26,861 nt of DNA from Prevotella sp. UBA6429 (lineage in GTDB: Bacteria > Bacteroidota > Bacteroidia > Bacteroidales > Bacteroidaceae): positions 1 through 26,861 of the forward strand of contig DJOV01000084.1 in NCBI GenBank assembly GCA_002437285.1, in the 5' to 3' direction. The notes beneath the pieces were generated by a model, which had not been told where the DNA came from, did not search any database, and saw only the letters and a list, made by a program, of their open reading frames with translations. This document shows, one piece after another, positions 16,775-24,014 of this stretch. Numbering within the stretch: the stretch's first letter is position 1; each line of letters starts with the position of its first letter. Made by a program: the position numbers and the translations under genes.

Positions 16775-16880
16775 TGTTTTGTTGATTAATGATAGTTGCA
16801 CCATTAACATCTGTTGGTCGCCGTGAGGCCTTAATCAAAACCTTCAGCAACCGCAAATGCTTCGGTATTTCCGAAAATGC
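16775..16880 (-). promoter_or_regulatory. Structured leader of rpsO, possible S15 autoregulatory element
   Basis: Two hairpin candidates lie in the mRNA leader. One is the perfect stem TTCGG/CCGAA with a 5-nt loop at 16861-16875. The other pairs GGTTGC with GCGACC (plus positions 16847-16852 and 16816-16821, one G-U), enclosing about 25 nt with GGCC and GGC that could form competing stems. S15 leaders with varied shapes are known in several phyla to bind S15 and repress translation. This leader is my candidate, not a match to a known family. Confidence 0.4.
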
Positions 16881-16884
16881 GGTG

Positions 16885-16892
16885 CAAAGGTA
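16885..16892 (-). promoter_or_regulatory. -7 element of rpsO
   Basis: TACCTTTG followed by C on the minus strand, matching TAnnTTTG. A partial -33 (CTTG) lies about 20 bp upstream. The start would be near 16879, giving the structured leader described. Confidence 0.6.
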
Positions 16893-16934
16893 CAACTTTT
16901 CATCCATTCACACAAGCCTTTCGATTATTTTTAG

Positions 16935-16942
16935 TAATTTTG
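16935..16942 (+). promoter_or_regulatory. -7 element of typA
   Basis: TAATTTTG followed by CACG, a TAnnTTTG match. The start near 16948 would give a leader of about 30 nt before the ATG at 16979. The -7 elements of rpsO and typA lie only 42 bp apart, so the two divergent promoters overlap. Confidence 0.55.
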
Positions 16943-16978
16943 CACGCAAATATACATAGTTATTTTTAAGGTAAACCA

Positions 16979-18781
16979 ATGCAAGACATTCGTAACATCG
17001 CAGTTATTGCGCACGTTGACCATGGCAAGACTACTCTGGTCGACAAGATGATGCTCGCTGGCAAACTGTTCCGTGACGGCCAGGACAACAGCGGCGAAGT
17101 GCTCGACTCCAACGACTTGGAGCGTGAACGAGGGATAACCATATTGTCTAAGAACGTTTCGATCAACTGGAAAGGAGTAAAAATCAATATCCTCGACACT
17201 CCGGGCCACTCCGATTTTGGCGGTGAGGTGGAGCGCGTGCTCAACATGGCTGATGGCTGCTTGCTGCTCGTCGACGCTTTTGAGGGTCCGATGCCCCAGA
17301 CGCGTTTCGTGCTTCAGAAAGCCTTGCAGATTGGCCTCAAACCCATTGTGGTGGTCAACAAGGTTGACAAGCCCAACTGCCGTCCCGAACAAGTCTACGA
17401 GATGGTGTTCGACCTGATGTGCGACCTCAACGCCACCGAGGACCAGCTTGACTTCCCCGTGGTCTATGGCTCCGCCAAGAACGGGTGGATGGGCCCCGAC
17501 TACAAGGCACCGACCGACAATATCGACTATTTGCTTGATAAGATCGTGGAGGTCATCCCTGCACCGAAGCACCTTGACGGCACTCCCCAGATGCTCATCA
17601 CCTCTCTCGACTACAGCAACTACACAGGCCGCATCGCTGTGGGCCGCGTGCACCGTGGCACCCTTACCGATGGCATGAACATCGTGATCTGTCACCGCGA
17701 CGGTACCCAGGAGCGCACCAAGATCAAGGAGCTCCACACCTTTGAGGGCATTGGCCACAAGCGTGTGGACAGCGTTTCGAGTGGTGACATCTGCGCTGTG
17801 GTAGGCCTCGAGCATTTCGAGATTGGCGATACCATCGCCGACTTTGAGAATCCCGAGCCCCTGCCTCCCATCGCAGTTGATGAGCCTACGATGAGCATGC
17901 TCTTCACCATCAACGACTCGCCTTTCTTCGGCCGTGAGGGCAAGTTCTGCACTTCACGCCAGATCAACGATCGTCTCCAGCGCGAGCTGGAGAAGAATAT
18001 CGCCCTGCGTGTGGAGCCTTTTGAGGACTCCACCGACAAGTGGATAGTCAAGGGCCGTGGCGTGCTGCACCTCTCCGTGCTCATCGAGACCATGCGTCGT
18101 GAGGGCTACGAGTTGCAGGTGGGTCAGCCTCAGGTGATTTACAAGGAGATTGACGGGCAGAAGTATGAGCCGGTCGAGGAGCTCGACATCAACGTGCCCC
18201 AGGACTATTCGTCCAAGATGGTCGATATGGTGACGCGCCGCAAGGGTGACCTGACGGGCATGGACACCGAGGGCGACCGTGTGAACATCACCTTCGACAT
18301 TCCATCGCGTGGCATCATCGGCCTCCGCACCAATGTGCTCACCGCCTCACAGGGTGAGGCCATCATGGCTCACCGTTACAAGGAGTATCAGCCCTATAAG
18401 GGTGAGATCGTACGCCGCACCAATGGTTCCATGATTTCCATGGATGGCGGCACGGCCTACGCCTATGCCATCGATAAGCTGCAGGACCGTGGCAAGTTCT
18501 TCATCGACCCGGGTGAGGAGGTCTATCCCGGTGAGGTGGTCGGCGAGCACGTTCACGACAATGACTTGGTCATCAATGTGTGCAAGGCCAAGCAGCTCAC
18601 CAATGTGCGCGCCTCTGGCTCCGATGAGAAGGCACATATCGTGCCTAAGACCGTCATGAGTCTTGAGGAGTGCCTTGAGTACATCAAGGGCGACGAGTAT
18701 GTGGAGGTCACGCCGAAGAGCATCCGCATGCGCAAGATCATTCTTGACCACCTTGAGCGCAAGCGTTCCAACAAGGAATAA
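16979..18781 (+). CDS. typA: Ribosome-associated GTPase TypA/BipA
   Basis: A translation-factor GTPase related to EF-G that binds the ribosome and supports growth under stress and cold and late 50S assembly. The full 600-residue length is seen. G1 is AHVDHGKTTLVDKM (His12-Lys17), switch I ends RERGITI, G3 is DTPGHSDFGGEVERVL (D73 onward), G4 is NKVDKPNCR. Then come domain II, two EF-G-like alpha/beta domains (GRGVLHLSVLIETMRREGYE; PSRGIIGLRTNVLTASQGEAIM) and the BipA-specific C-terminal domain (NVRASGSDEK). All hallmark residues are present. Single gene between its own promoter and a terminator. Confidence 0.97.
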   Translation: MQDIRNIAVIAHVDHGKTTLVDKMMLAGKLFRDGQDNSGEVLDSNDLERERGITILSKNVSINWKGVKINILDTPGHSDFGGEVERVLNMADGCLLLVDAFEGPMPQTRFVLQKALQIGLKPIVVVNKVDKPNCRPEQVYEMVFDLMCDLNATEDQLDFPVVYGSAKNGWMGPDYKAPTDNIDYLLDKIVEVIPAPKHLDGTPQMLITSLDYSNYTGRIAVGRVHRGTLTDGMNIVICHRDGTQERTKIKELHTFEGIGHKRVDSVSSGDICAVVGLEHFEIGDTIADFENPEPLPPIAVDEPTMSMLFTINDSPFFGREGKFCTSRQINDRLQRELEKNIALRVEPFEDSTDKWIVKGRGVLHLSVLIETMRREGYELQVGQPQVIYKEIDGQKYEPVEELDINVPQDYSSKMVDMVTRRKGDLTGMDTEGDRVNITFDIPSRGIIGLRTNVLTASQGEAIMAHRYKEYQPYKGEIVRRTNGSMISMDGGTAYAYAIDKLQDRGKFFIDPGEEVYPGEVVGEHVHDNDLVINVCKAKQLTNVRASGSDEKAHIVPKTVMSLEECLEYIKGDEYVEVTPKSIRMRKIILDHLERKRSNKE

Positions 18782-18789
18782 CACACCCT

Positions 18790-18802
18790 CCGCTGTTAGC
18801 GG
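18790..18802 (+). other. Short hairpin just after typA
   Basis: CCGCT and AGCGG pair with a 3-nt loop (GTT), 8 nt after the stop codon and before the main terminator. No T-run of its own. Might protect the 3' end or back up termination. Confidence 0.35.
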
Positions 18803-18812
18803 TAAGAGATAT

Positions 18813-18850
18813 GCGGGCAATGGCTTTCGGGCTGTTGCCCGCTTTTGTTT
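18813..18850 (+). terminator. Intrinsic terminator of typA
   Basis: An 8-bp stem GCGGGCAA/TTGCCCGC (18813-18820 and 18835-18842) with a 14-nt loop, followed by TTTTGTTTGCTTTTTG. This is a good fit for termination 32 nt after the typA stop. Confidence 0.8.
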
Positions 18851-18881
18851 GCTTTTTGTTTGTCTTCAAATTAAAGGAAAT

Positions 18882-19010
18882 ATGGAAAAACAAGAAAGTT
18901 TATCATATTTTATTATTAATTTTGCCACAATAGCACGTCTGTGGCTTTTTGGCAAAGGAAAAGGCAACAAAGTCAAACCTGCAAGTGGCAAGGCGTCTTG
19001 GGGAATCTAA
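18882..19010 (+). CDS. Possible 42-residue small protein upstream of the regulator gene
   Basis: A complete frame ATG...TAA coding MEKQESLSYF at the start, then a hydrophobic, aromatic stretch (FIINFATIARLWLFG) and a lysine/glycine-rich tail. The ATG follows AAAGGAAAT, and the frame ends 18 nt before the start of the regulator gene. Against it, the putative -7 element of the regulator (18917-18924) lies inside it and the frame resembles no family I know. It could be a leader peptide, an amphipathic small protein, or chance. Confidence 0.3.
   Translation: MEKQESLSYFIINFATIARLWLFGKGKGNKVKPASGKASWGI
18917..18924 (+). promoter_or_regulatory. -7 element of the membrane-bound regulator gene
   Basis: TAATTTTG followed by CC, a TAnnTTTG match with no -33 TTTG at the usual distance. 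The start near 18931 would give a leader of about 100 nt to the ATG at 19029. The typA terminator upstream supports an independent promoter here. Confidence 0.4.
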
Positions 19011-19028
19011 TGATGAAAGGGTAAGTTC

Positions 19029-20678
19029 ATGAAAGTGAAAATCATATTGACCGCAATACTCATACTGCTGAATGTCTCAAACGCTTATTCTTTGAGCGAG
19101 AAGGAGGCGCAGCGACTGATAGACAAGGGTAAACAATATCTTCTTGGTCCTAAGGAGAACGCGGACAGTGCCATTTTCTGTTTCAAAAAGGTAGCGGATT
19201 CCTATCGGAAAGACCTCTCGCCCCGTCAGCGCGAACTGTGTGGCAAGGCAGCAAATAATCTGGGATATGTTTACCTGCAGCATGGTATAGACTGCAAGGC
19301 TGCATACACGGCCTTGATGAAAGCCAAGGAGATATGCGAGGGCGTGAACAATTCAAAGACCCTGGCCACTGTTTACATGAACACCGCCAGCCTGTTCTCC
19401 ATATTTTCCGAGCACGTGAAGTCGCCCGAGTTCATGGATGAAGCGATCCGCTTGTATAAGTTGTCCATCAAGTTGGCGTGCGAGAATGAGCGATGGGCGA
19501 TTGTGTGTTCCTCATTTTGCAACCTCACAGACCTTGACCAGAACTTCAGTCATGTCAACGACTACAAGGACGTGATACGCATGTTCGCAAGGCTCCATAT
19601 TCCTGAGGGCACATCCCTGTATCATTATTCGCGCCTGAGATGCCAGTCCGTACAAGCCTATATCGACAAGAAACCGGCCGCCGCCACAGCTTTTCTGATC
19701 CAATCCATCAATAATATTGACGACACCATATCGCGCGAAGCCTGGCGGGCGCAGGCCCTGACCCTCACAGCCTCTCTGTACTTGAAGCGAGGCATGTCCG
19801 ACTCGGCACAGCATTACATCCAGTGCATCCTTGACGCCCCTTCCGGCTATTGGGGCAATGATGTGAAAGCCAATGCCTACGAGTTGTTGCGTTCCGTATA
19901 CCTGGCCAAAGGTGATAAAGGAAAAGCGCAGGCCGCATACAGCAGGATGTTGATGTTGCGCGACTCACTTTATAATGTCGACAATCTCACGTCCATCGAG
20001 AACATGAAGTTTCTCCACGACCTGGCTACGCAAAAGCACCGCTCAGCCGTGATGCTTGCCGAGGCCAACCATAAGAAGAAGATGCGGGAGTGGGGGCTTG
20101 CCGGGGCATCCTTGCTGTTGATTCTTGCCATAGCCGTTCTGTTGTATGTGGTGAACAGAAACCGGCGCCTGCATGCCAGCTATGTGCTGCTGTACGAGAA
20201 GCAACAGGACATACTGAGAAAGGAAAAGGAAGAGCAACTGGTGCGGGAGCGGGAAGTCAACAAGGATGCCGAGGGCGCGCAGATGTCCTACACCGCCCCG
20301 CAAAGTGCCGTCTCGCAGAAGACGCGCATTCTCTCCATCATGGACGAGACGGAAGAGAAATTCTCTCCCGACTTCTCCCTTGACCGACTTGCCGAGCTTG
20401 TTGGCATATCGCCCAGGGCATTGTCGGCGGTGCTCAATGACAGTTTGGGCAAGACCTTCCGCGACCTGCTCAACCAGTATCGGGTGCGTGAGGCTTGTAA
20501 GCGATTGTCGGATGAGGAGCATTATGGCGGACTGACGATAGAGGCCATTTCGCAGAGTGTGGGCTACAGGTCAAGGACATCCCTTGTGACCGCTTTCAAG
20601 AAGGAAACAGGTCTCACACCGTCGGATTACCAGCGGATTGCCAGAAATGAGACTCTGACAAAAATACAAGATAAATAG
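19029..20678 (+). CDS. Membrane-anchored TPR / AraC-type HTH transcriptional regulator
   Basis: A 549-residue one-component regulator. A signal-like N-terminus (residues 1-20, ending SNAYS) is followed by a helical, TPR-like region to about 315 with paired-helix repeats (AANNLGYVYLQHGIDCKAA; AYELLRSVYLAKGDKGKA). One TM helix lies at 356-375 (LAGASLLLILAIAVLLYVVN), then a charged coiled stretch at 376-410. A C-terminal AraC-type double HTH (446-538) has FSLDRLAELVGISPRALSAV as first helix pair and ISQSVGYRSRTSLVTAFKKE as second, ending GLTPSDYQR. The likely layout is a periplasmic TPR sensor and a cytoplasmic DNA-binding domain, as in other Bacteroidetes tethered regulators without a kinase. 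It probably controls the secreted-protein genes that follow; its ligand is unknown. Confidence 0.88.
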   Translation: MKVKIILTAILILLNVSNAYSLSEKEAQRLIDKGKQYLLGPKENADSAIFCFKKVADSYRKDLSPRQRELCGKAANNLGYVYLQHGIDCKAAYTALMKAKEICEGVNNSKTLATVYMNTASLFSIFSEHVKSPEFMDEAIRLYKLSIKLACENERWAIVCSSFCNLTDLDQNFSHVNDYKDVIRMFARLHIPEGTSLYHYSRLRCQSVQAYIDKKPAAATAFLIQSINNIDDTISREAWRAQALTLTASLYLKRGMSDSAQHYIQCILDAPSGYWGNDVKANAYELLRSVYLAKGDKGKAQAAYSRMLMLRDSLYNVDNLTSIENMKFLHDLATQKHRSAVMLAEANHKKKMREWGLAGASLLLILAIAVLLYVVNRNRRLHASYVLLYEKQQDILRKEKEEQLVREREVNKDAEGAQMSYTAPQSAVSQKTRILSIMDETEEKFSPDFSLDRLAELVGISPRALSAVLNDSLGKTFRDLLNQYRVREACKRLSDEEHYGGLTIEAISQSVGYRSRTSLVTAFKKETGLTPSDYQRIARNETLTKIQDK

Positions 20679-20735
20679 GCAAAATGTGCATATCTGTCAC
20701 CATGATGGATGTTTTTGGATGCATTATGGTATTAT

Positions 20736-20773
20736 TTCGTTCAAATACTTGTTTTTGAACGAATGTGTTCGTT
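20736..20773. promoter_or_regulatory. Candidate operator: TTCGTT half-site cluster
   Basis: A perfect 10-bp inverted repeat, TTCGTTCAAA (20736-20745) and TTTGAACGAA (20754-20763), with an 8-nt spacer. A third arm TTCGTT follows at 20768-20773, which makes a second inverted repeat AACGAA-TGTG-TTCGTT. A fourth TTCGTT stands at 20831-20836 in the leader. The cluster sits just upstream of the promoter core, between the AraC-type regulator gene and the secreted-protein genes, which is the place an activator would bind. Confidence 0.55.
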
Positions 20774-20776
20774 GTT

Positions 20777-20810
20777 TTTGGTGCCAAACATATTGCAATG
20801 GTTACTTTTG
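20777..20810 (+). promoter_or_regulatory. Promoter of the secreted-protein genes
   Basis: TACTTTTG at 20803-20810 matches TAnnTTTG. TTTG at 20777-20780 stands 22 bp upstream, a slightly long spacer that would suit activator dependence. The start near 20816 gives a leader of about 47 nt to the ATG at 20863. Confidence 0.6.
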
Positions 20811-20862
20811 CAACATGCTTTACAAGGCTATTCGTTTATTATTAACATTTAAAACAACGAGC

Positions 20863-22515
20863 ATGAAGCTATTTACTTCTAAATTACTGCTGCTCATGAT
20901 GGCAGTGGTCTTTGGCACCCAAGTTGCCAAGGCGGATGAGACCCAGTACGACTATGAGTTCAACGCCAGCGTATTGTGTCAGGCAGATTGGTATGGCACG
21001 CGTCTCAGCGAAGGGAGCCACACCTTGAACGCCTATTATCTTGTACTCGGCGACAAGGATCTGAACAGCGAGGGCTATCCTGCCAAGGGTAGCACCGTGT
21101 ACGCGATGGAATTCTTCGGCGCAGCCCCTTCTGACGAGTACAGCCCCAACCCCCAGCCCGGAACCTACACCTTCTCGAAAACGATAGGTGAGAACGTCCT
21201 GAAGGACGATGCCCATATCTACCAGCGCGACGGCAACGGCAACTATGAGATTGACCGGAGCATCACCGACGGTAAGCTTGTCATCTCCACCTATGAGAAG
21301 GACGGCAACACCTATTATAAATATGACCTGGTGCTGACTGACGAGATCGGCAAGACACACCACGTCACTTATGAGTCGCGCTTCATCGTCTACAACGACC
21401 TGAGCCAGGGCAGTGAGGACCTTGAGAAAGACCAGAATTTCGTCTGCAATGGCGGCACTTGCACCTATAAGTCTCTTTCCAACGGTGTCATGAAGCTTCG
21501 CCTCTACCTGACCGATATGACGAAGGACGAATACGGCGACTACAGCTATGACCGTCTTCCCGCACGCGAGATGTATCTCGACGTTTACGCTCCGCAGGGC
21601 AAGAACCTCCCCAACGGCGTGTACAACATCTCTGACAATGCCGGTGACGCTTACACCCTCACGGCCGGAGAGTTGATCGAGTTTGCTGGCGTGAAATATC
21701 CTTCCGGAACCTATCTCCAGTACATCTACGCCAACCAGCTCATCGCATGGGGATGCGCCACGAAGGGAACACTCACCGTGAGCGGCGAGGGCGACAACAA
21801 GAAGATTGTGGCCGACTTCACGACCGACTACGGCTTCTCCATCAAGTTCACTTACGATGGCAGCATGCCGGTCAACAACATCCCGTTGACCGACTTTACC
21901 GAGGACAAGACCCTTGACCTTGAGGGTGCCACGGCACAGTTCGAGTGCATCGGCGACTATGAGAACTATGGCGATGTGCGCAACTGGTACATCACCCTGC
22001 TGCCGGCAGAAGGCAAGGACGATGGCTTCATCTCTTACATCTGCTCCAAGGGCGAGTCGTTCTATGACGGCATTGCCACTGACACTTACACAGCTTCACG
22101 AAGCCGCACGCCCTGGAAGGGTGAGTACATCAAGGGCGGTGTCAACGCTGAAGGACAGCTCAAGGGTACCTGGGCACTGACCCACTTCAACGCTGACGGC
22201 CAGCCGCAGGTGAACGCTCCTGGATACAAGGGCGACCTCAACATCACCCAGCACGAGGACGGCGAGACCTACACCATCGAGTTCAAGCTCAATGACGGTG
22301 CCGGCCACAACTTCACAGGCAACTGGACCGGCAAGCCTGAGCTGATCAACTCTTGTGGCGACGAGCCTTCTGGCATCAACGGTGTTTACGACCACGCTTC
22401 AAGCGAGGTGGAGGGCGTCTATGACCTGAGCGGCCGCAAGGTGTCGGCCAATGCCAAGGGCTTGCACATCGTCAAGTACAAGAATGGCAAGACCTGCAAG
22501 CAACTTGTGAAATAA
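20863..22515 (+). CDS. Secreted protein of three beta-rich tandem modules with T9SS-type sorting tail
   Basis: A 550-residue exported protein I cannot name. A signal peptide covers residues 1-24 (KLLLLMMAVVFGTQVAKA). Three related modules follow, about 30-173, 185-333 and 345-492. Each ends with a strand block of the same pattern: GKLVISTYEKDGNTYYKYDL (137), GTLTVSGEGDNKKIVADF (302) and GDLNITQHEDGETYTIEF (457), followed by an acidic/glycine bend and an aromatic strand. The residues 505-550 (GVYDLSGRKVSANAKGLHIV and a lysine-rich end) have the pattern of a T9SS C-terminal sorting domain, so it is likely exported to the cell surface. The start at 20863 begins the signal peptide. It lies directly behind the operator and promoter. 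Confidence 0.8.
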   Translation: MKLFTSKLLLLMMAVVFGTQVAKADETQYDYEFNASVLCQADWYGTRLSEGSHTLNAYYLVLGDKDLNSEGYPAKGSTVYAMEFFGAAPSDEYSPNPQPGTYTFSKTIGENVLKDDAHIYQRDGNGNYEIDRSITDGKLVISTYEKDGNTYYKYDLVLTDEIGKTHHVTYESRFIVYNDLSQGSEDLEKDQNFVCNGGTCTYKSLSNGVMKLRLYLTDMTKDEYGDYSYDRLPAREMYLDVYAPQGKNLPNGVYNISDNAGDAYTLTAGELIEFAGVKYPSGTYLQYIYANQLIAWGCATKGTLTVSGEGDNKKIVADFTTDYGFSIKFTYDGSMPVNNIPLTDFTEDKTLDLEGATAQFECIGDYENYGDVRNWYITLLPAEGKDDGFISYICSKGESFYDGIATDTYTASRSRTPWKGEYIKGGVNAEGQLKGTWALTHFNADGQPQVNAPGYKGDLNITQHEDGETYTIEFKLNDGAGHNFTGNWTGKPELINSCGDEPSGINGVYDHASSEVEGVYDLSGRKVSANAKGLHIVKYKNGKTCKQLVK

Positions 22516-22535
22516 TCGCGTGTAATCCATATCTC

Positions 22536-22572
22536 AAGGCGGAAAATCCTTCAGGGTATTTTCCGCCTTTTT
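22536..22572 (+). terminator. Strong intrinsic terminator inside the secreted-protein gene group
   Basis: A 12-bp perfect stem AAGGCGGAAAAT/ATTTTCCGCCTT (22536-22547 and 22558-22569) with a 10-nt loop, followed by a T-run. It lies 21 nt after the first secreted gene and only 15 nt before the next start codon, leaving no room for a normal promoter between them. Confidence 0.85.
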
Positions 22573-22587
22573 ATAGCAAAAACAACT

Positions 22588-24009
22588 ATGAGAAATTTTG
22601 TTACCGTCATGATGATGGCTGTCGCTTGCCCTTGGATGGCTTCAGCGCAAGACCATTATGTCGACAATCCTTTCCTGAAGAAGTTGCCTGCCGCCCTCAC
22701 CAAGGTGAGGAAGGCGCCGGAAAAGAGGCTCTCCCCACTGCCTGCCCTCAAGCCGATGGAAGCCGGCAACTCCTCCGTGTGGAAACCCGGCTACGCCATC
22801 AAGGCCAGCTGGGACGGCAACGGGTGGAAGGACTATGCGAAATACACATACACATACGACAGGGAAGGCCGTACGTTGAGGGAGCTTGTTGAGAATCTCG
22901 ATCTCACGCAGACCCAGTATTACACCTATTCTCTTGCCGAATACACTTATGACGATACGGGCCGGCTGTTGAAAGCCGATGTCAAGGGCGGTTTCAGTCC
23001 AGACGACATGCAGCTGGTCTATACGGCCGAGGTGGCCTACGATGATGTGCGCCCTGACGTGGTGGTCTCGCAGGAGGCCTATGACATTGCCTCCGACGGC
23101 ACCAAGACCATGAGCGAAGACAGCTACAAGCAGGTCATCGAGCGCGACGCTGCCGGAAACATCACCGCCGTGCATTCCTTCACCTGGTACAACAACGGCT
23201 GGCTCGAGGCGCAACTGCTTGAGACCACATACGGTACCGACGGCAAGCCGCTCACCCTTGTCCAGTCGGTAGCCACGCAGAAGTCGGCCTCCGACCCGAT
23301 AGAGCTTGCCGCCAACGAGGCTTATGCCGACTGCAAGTGGCAGCAGACCGACGGACAGATAGCCTACGTGGACGAGATCATGTCGGGCAACAACCGCATC
23401 ACGTCCGCCCAGGTCGACATGACGACCCAGAGCGGCATCACCATGACCGTCGAATACCCGGAGAAGGACTACGACTATGTCATGACTTACGAGTACACTT
23501 ACCTGTCATTGTTCCCCACCAAGTCAGTGACAAGCTACAAGGATTTTGGTGCCAAGGGCAACTACTCCAAGACCGTGTTTGACCAGGACCTGACGGCGGG
23601 CGGAGCCTATCCGGTGCAGTCCATCAACCAGGTGCTCAACACCTACGATGACTACGGCAATCTGCTCGAGGCCCAGAACCAGACCTATTACGGACACACC
23701 ATCATCAACTCTTGGGAGAAGGGCGTGGTGGAGAACGACCCTGCCACGGGCTATCCCGCCACATACGTCCACTCCACCTACAAGCTGCAGGAAGGAAGCG
23801 ACTACTACGGCTCATGGGAAGACGACAGCAGAGTCACCTTTGGCGCGTGGGGCGACGTCTCGACAGGTATCAGCCAAGTGGCAGACGAGGACCAGAGCGC
23901 CGAGAAGACCGAGTACTTCAGCCTGTCGGGCATGAAGGTCAGCCGTCCGACCTCAGGCGTGTATATCTGCAAGCGCGGAAAGAAGACAAGTAAAATCACC
24001 ATCAAATAA
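22588..24009 (+). CDS. Secreted protein with YD-like motifs and T9SS-type sorting tail
   Basis: A 473-residue exported protein of unknown function. The signal peptide ends ACPWMASA-QDHY (cleavage near 20). The body is rich in Tyr, Thr, Asp and Gly, and carries motifs resembling RHS/YD repeats: YTYDREGRTLRELVE (88-102), EYTYDDTGRLLKA (118-130), ERDAAGNITAVHS (185-197), TYGTDGKPLTLVQ (214-226) and NTYDDYGNLLEAQ (351-363). They are spread and imperfect, so this is not a typical toxin-bearing RHS protein; a Bacteroidetes DUF of beta-strand repeats is an alternative. The last 38 residues (YFSLSGMKVSRPTSGVYICK, basic end) fit the T9SS sorting-domain pattern. It is followed by the metalloprotease gene after 5 nt. 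Confidence 0.75.
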   Translation: MRNFVTVMMMAVACPWMASAQDHYVDNPFLKKLPAALTKVRKAPEKRLSPLPALKPMEAGNSSVWKPGYAIKASWDGNGWKDYAKYTYTYDREGRTLRELVENLDLTQTQYYTYSLAEYTYDDTGRLLKADVKGGFSPDDMQLVYTAEVAYDDVRPDVVVSQEAYDIASDGTKTMSEDSYKQVIERDAAGNITAVHSFTWYNNGWLEAQLLETTYGTDGKPLTLVQSVATQKSASDPIELAANEAYADCKWQQTDGQIAYVDEIMSGNNRITSAQVDMTTQSGITMTVEYPEKDYDYVMTYEYTYLSLFPTKSVTSYKDFGAKGNYSKTVFDQDLTAGGAYPVQSINQVLNTYDDYGNLLEAQNQTYYGHTIINSWEKGVVENDPATGYPATYVHSTYKLQEGSDYYGSWEDDSRVTFGAWGDVSTGISQVADEDQSAEKTEYFSLSGMKVSRPTSGVYICKRGKKTSKITIK

Positions 24010-24014
24010 ATCAT

